DNA from: a virus
Length of the DNA: 21,384 nt
Virus record (IMG/VR): IMGVR_UViG_3300009093_000136
Location: 1 to 21,384 of that record
Direction: 5' to 3' (one strand)
Under the pieces are notes generated by a model. That model saw nothing but the letters and a program-made list of their open reading frames with translations. It ran no database searches and was not told where the DNA came from. The translations under genes were made by a program, and so were the position numbers. Below, in pieces: positions 19,465-21,384 of this stretch; within the stretch, counting starts at the first letter, position 1, and each line of letters opens with the position of its first letter.

Positions 19465-20328
19465 ATGTCACAAGAAAAGTTACAACAAACTCAAGAATCC
19501 ATAGAGACAACATCTCAAAATTCTTTACCAGCAGAAAATCAAGTTCAAGAAAATTTAACACCTGCTGAAAAAGAGTATTCAGATATTGAAAAAAGAGCTA
19601 TGGAAATGGGATGGGACCCAAATCATCAAGGACGTACTTTTGTAGAAGCTTCGGAATATGTTAATCGAGCCCCTTTATTTGAACGAATTGAGAGACAATC
19701 TAGAGAAATAAAAGAATTAAAGGATTTAGTTCGACAATCAACCTCACATTTAACATCTATTAGAAAGGATTCTTATGAACAGGCTATTAGAGATTTAGAA
19801 AACAAAAGGATGGTGGCAGTTGATCAGGGAGATCAAGCTGCATTTATGGCTGCAGAAGCTCAAGCTAATGCATTAAGAGTAAAAATGAGGGATGATCCAG
19901 CATTAAATATGCAAAGTTCTCCTCAAATAGATCCAGAAGTTTTAAATTTTGCTGAACGAAATCAAACTTGGTATAACACAGCTACATTGGAAAATAAAAA
20001 GATGATGGCAGCTGCTCAAGATATTGATAATTTTTTAGTAAAACAAGCTAATTTGGATAATAGGACTATAAATCCAACAGAACATTTAAAGATGGTTGAA
20101 GCTGAAATTAAACGTTTATTTCCTCATAGATTTGAAAATATAAAAAGGAATTCTGCTCCTGTTGTAGGGAAATCTACATTAGCAGGACATTCAACTATAT
20201 CAGGATTAGCATCAAAACTATCTCCAACACAATTAGCTTTAGGTAAAGAATTTAATAAATCTAATCCCAAATACACACTAGAGTTGTATGCCGCCGATTT
20301 AGAAAAAATGGGCAGATTAGGTAAATAA
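19465..20328 (+). CDS. Scaffolding-like protein
   Basis: 287 aa, very polar and largely helical, with no Cys. Gln/Glu/Ser-rich N-terminus, then the AMEMGWDPNHQG...EYVNRAPLFERIE region, a coiled coil (QSREIKELKDLVRQS), a central helical region and a basic C-terminal end (GKEFNKSNPKYTLELYAADLEKMGRLGK) with the layout of the capsid-binding tail of scaffolds. The GWDP...A.EY..R.PLF pattern is common in phage proteins located between portal and major capsid protein. Scaffolds direct shell assembly and then leave. The identification is by position, composition and motif, so moderate. Its start shares the leader AGAGAGAAAACT with the gene after it. Confidence 0.75.
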   Translation: MSQEKLQQTQESIETTSQNSLPAENQVQENLTPAEKEYSDIEKRAMEMGWDPNHQGRTFVEASEYVNRAPLFERIERQSREIKELKDLVRQSTSHLTSIRKDSYEQAIRDLENKRMVAVDQGDQAAFMAAEAQANALRVKMRDDPALNMQSSPQIDPEVLNFAERNQTWYNTATLENKKMMAAAQDIDNFLVKQANLDNRTINPTEHLKMVEAEIKRLFPHRFENIKRNSAPVVGKSTLAGHSTISGLASKLSPTQLALGKEFNKSNPKYTLELYAADLEKMGRLGK

Positions 20329-20349
20329 TATTAATTAAGAGAGAAAACT

Positions 20350-20790
20350 ATGACAGAACATAAAGAAACAGAGAATCAAAAAATGAACAATAAATCTAAA
20401 GAAATAGATTACAGTCGAATATATGAAGGTGGGCCATTATATGTAGATCCAAAATATATAGAACCTGGATTTAAATATGCTCTTCCTACCAATAGACCTG
20501 GTGAAATATCTTATTATCAAAGATTGGGTTATGAAGTCGTAACTGATCCATATTCTACTGAAATTGTAACTGGCTCCGGTAAAGCTAATAGCTCTACTGC
20601 TCCAGGATCAACAGTTTCAATAGAATCAAAATGTGGTGTAACTCATATTCTTATGAGAATTCCTCAAGAGTTGGATGATAAATTTGAAGAATATAAGGAT
20701 AAGAAGAATCAAGAGCAGTTAGCTGCTATAGGCCATGTGCCTGGAATTTTACCACAACATTTAACTGGGACAGTTAAGATTGGAAATTAA
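20350..20790 (+). CDS. Conserved head-region protein, unknown function (146 aa)
   Basis: After a Lys/Glu/Asn-rich N-terminus comes GGPLYVDPKYIEPGFKYAL, RPGEISYYQRLGYEVV and a later SIESKCGVTHILMRIPQEL, then a charged helix (DDKFEEYKDKKNQEQLAAI) and HVPGILPQHLTGTVKIG. The PLYVDP.YI.PGF.YR...GYEVV pattern occurs in phage proteins beside scaffold and capsid genes; their role is not known to me. It has the same AGAGAGAAAACT before ATG as the scaffold gene, implying equal translation. Possibly a structural or assembly factor. Confidence 0.65.
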   Translation: MTEHKETENQKMNNKSKEIDYSRIYEGGPLYVDPKYIEPGFKYALPTNRPGEISYYQRLGYEVVTDPYSTEIVTGSGKANSSTAPGSTVSIESKCGVTHILMRIPQELDDKFEEYKDKKNQEQLAAIGHVPGILPQHLTGTVKIGN

Positions 20791-20822
20791 CCCTTAATTT
20801 AAATTAAATTGAGGTTTTTAAA

Positions 20823-21380
20823 ATGGCTTTCGGTTTACGAAGAGCAAGAAATTTAGGACGAGTTCATGCAAATGTTAATGAATACGCGCATGATTCTGGT
20901 GATAGTGTAGCACTTTTTATTGGGGATCCGGTAGTTACTACAGGTACTTCAACAAATGCTGTTGCATTAATTAATGATGGTACTCCAATTGTTGCTGCAT
21001 CTGGTACAATTACCACTACTGCAATTCGTGGTTTTGTAGAAGGTGTTAGAGTAAATGGAGGAAATTTAACTTTACAATATTGTCCAGCTTCAGTGAATCT
21101 GGCTATATTAGTTTGTGATGATCCTAATGTAACTGTAGAAATTCAGGATGATGGTACAGCTGCAGTAGGTGATGTGAGTGGTAATATAGCTATTACTTCT
21201 GGTGCTGGTATTATTCAAACAGGTGTATCAGCGTATGTGGCTCATGAAGCCTCTTTAGGTTCTACTAATGTATTAAGAATACTTAGATTGGCCCCGATTG
21301 TAAATAATACAATGGGTGCAAATGCAGTTTTAGAGTGTTCTATTAATGCACATGAACTTAAAAACACTTCTGGTACATAA
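20823..21380 (+). CDS. Capsid decoration-like structural protein
   Basis: 185 aa, almost entirely beta-strand forming with many Thr, Val, Ala and Gly and little charge. Starts MAFGLRRARNLGRVHANVNEY; contains ALFIGDPVVTTGTS (31-44), GTPIVAASGTI, AIRGFVEGV, a LAILVCDDPNVTVEIQDDG core (about 94-112), and LRILRLAPIVNNTMGANA near the end. The GFGLR..R..G, YIGDPV, VCDDP...EIQ.DG order is typical of phage capsid-associated proteins next to the major capsid protein. It could be a cement protein or a head fibre base. GAGG 8 nt upstream gives a good start. The major capsid gene is expected next, outside the window. Confidence 0.7.
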   Translation: MAFGLRRARNLGRVHANVNEYAHDSGDSVALFIGDPVVTTGTSTNAVALINDGTPIVAASGTITTTAIRGFVEGVRVNGGNLTLQYCPASVNLAILVCDDPNVTVEIQDDGTAAVGDVSGNIAITSGAGIIQTGVSAYVAHEASLGSTNVLRILRLAPIVNNTMGANAVLECSINAHELKNTSGT

Positions 21381-21384
21381 TACG

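Noticed and set aside
1-21384. Stop-codon reassignment across the genome
   Set aside because: TAA, TAG and TGA all end well-bounded genes here (for example TAG at 213, TAA at 1259, TGA at 3840), and only the ClpX-like gene has an internal stop within a conserved domain.
1-21384. CRISPR array, insertion sequence or integrase
   Set aside because: No regularly spaced repeats other than the ankyrin units, no inverted-repeat-bounded transposase, and no recombinase motif were found.

Overview
The window is about 21.4 kb of a tailed bacteriophage genome (Caudoviricetes). It is very AT-rich (roughly 30% GC by eye) with dense, mostly short genes, Shine-Dalgarno starts, the standard bacterial code (TAA, TAG and TGA all end genes) and host-type sigma70 promoters. 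Tail type cannot be told because no tail gene is in view. The replication set is T7-like: gp2.5-type SSB, gp4-type primase-helicase and an A-family polymerase. The portal, terminase and 3-TM holin fit podovirus-like or GTA-like relatives. The host is unknown. A low-GC Gram-negative bacterium is likely, and a Mimivirus-style ankyrin protein raises the possibility of an amoeba-associated or intracellular host (inference only).

Left arm (1-9118, all on the minus strand, transcribed towards position 1). In transcription order: a hypothetical gene, an ankyrin-repeat protein, a small membrane peptide, a hypothetical gene, a ClpX-like AAA+ unfoldase broken by one in-frame TAA, a zinc-finger mini-protein, primase-helicase, a separate 3'-5' exonuclease, a Cys-finger mini-protein, a separate polymerase domain, a hypothetical gene, SSB, a ClpP-like peptidase, two mini-genes, a RecB/Cas4-type nuclease and an endonuclease VII-like HNH gene cut by the window edge. 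This is a replication and recombination operon with a ClpX/ClpP pair built in.

Centre (9119-12860, plus strand). A divergent region carries near-consensus sigma70 promoters (9232, 9865, 10608, 10770, weaker 11754) alternating with small genes and four stem-rich stretches without genes (about 9267-9845, 10643-10769, 11190-11460, 12583-12821). The first is a candidate large structured RNA of about 570 nt. The small genes include two tandem paralogous membrane proteins, a zinc-ribbon protein and several unknowns.

Right arm (12861-21384, plus strand). Two small unknowns are followed by a lysis block (3-TM holin, an unknown, a TM plus coiled-coil protein, and one tiny membrane gene on the opposite strand). 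Then comes the packaging and head block: small terminase, large terminase split into ATPase and nuclease genes with an 82-aa gene between them, portal, a small unknown, a GroES-like co-chaperonin, a scaffold-like protein, a conserved unknown and a decoration-like protein. The major capsid gene is presumably just past the right edge.

The most unusual themes are: (1) phage versions of ClpX, ClpP and GroES in one genome, with the ClpP-docking IGF tripeptide kept in the ClpX relative; (2) two core enzymes, DNA polymerase and large terminase, each split exactly between domains with a small gene in the gap, plus a ClpX gene interrupted by a single stop codon; (3) the chain of promoters and structured non-coding RNAs in the centre.
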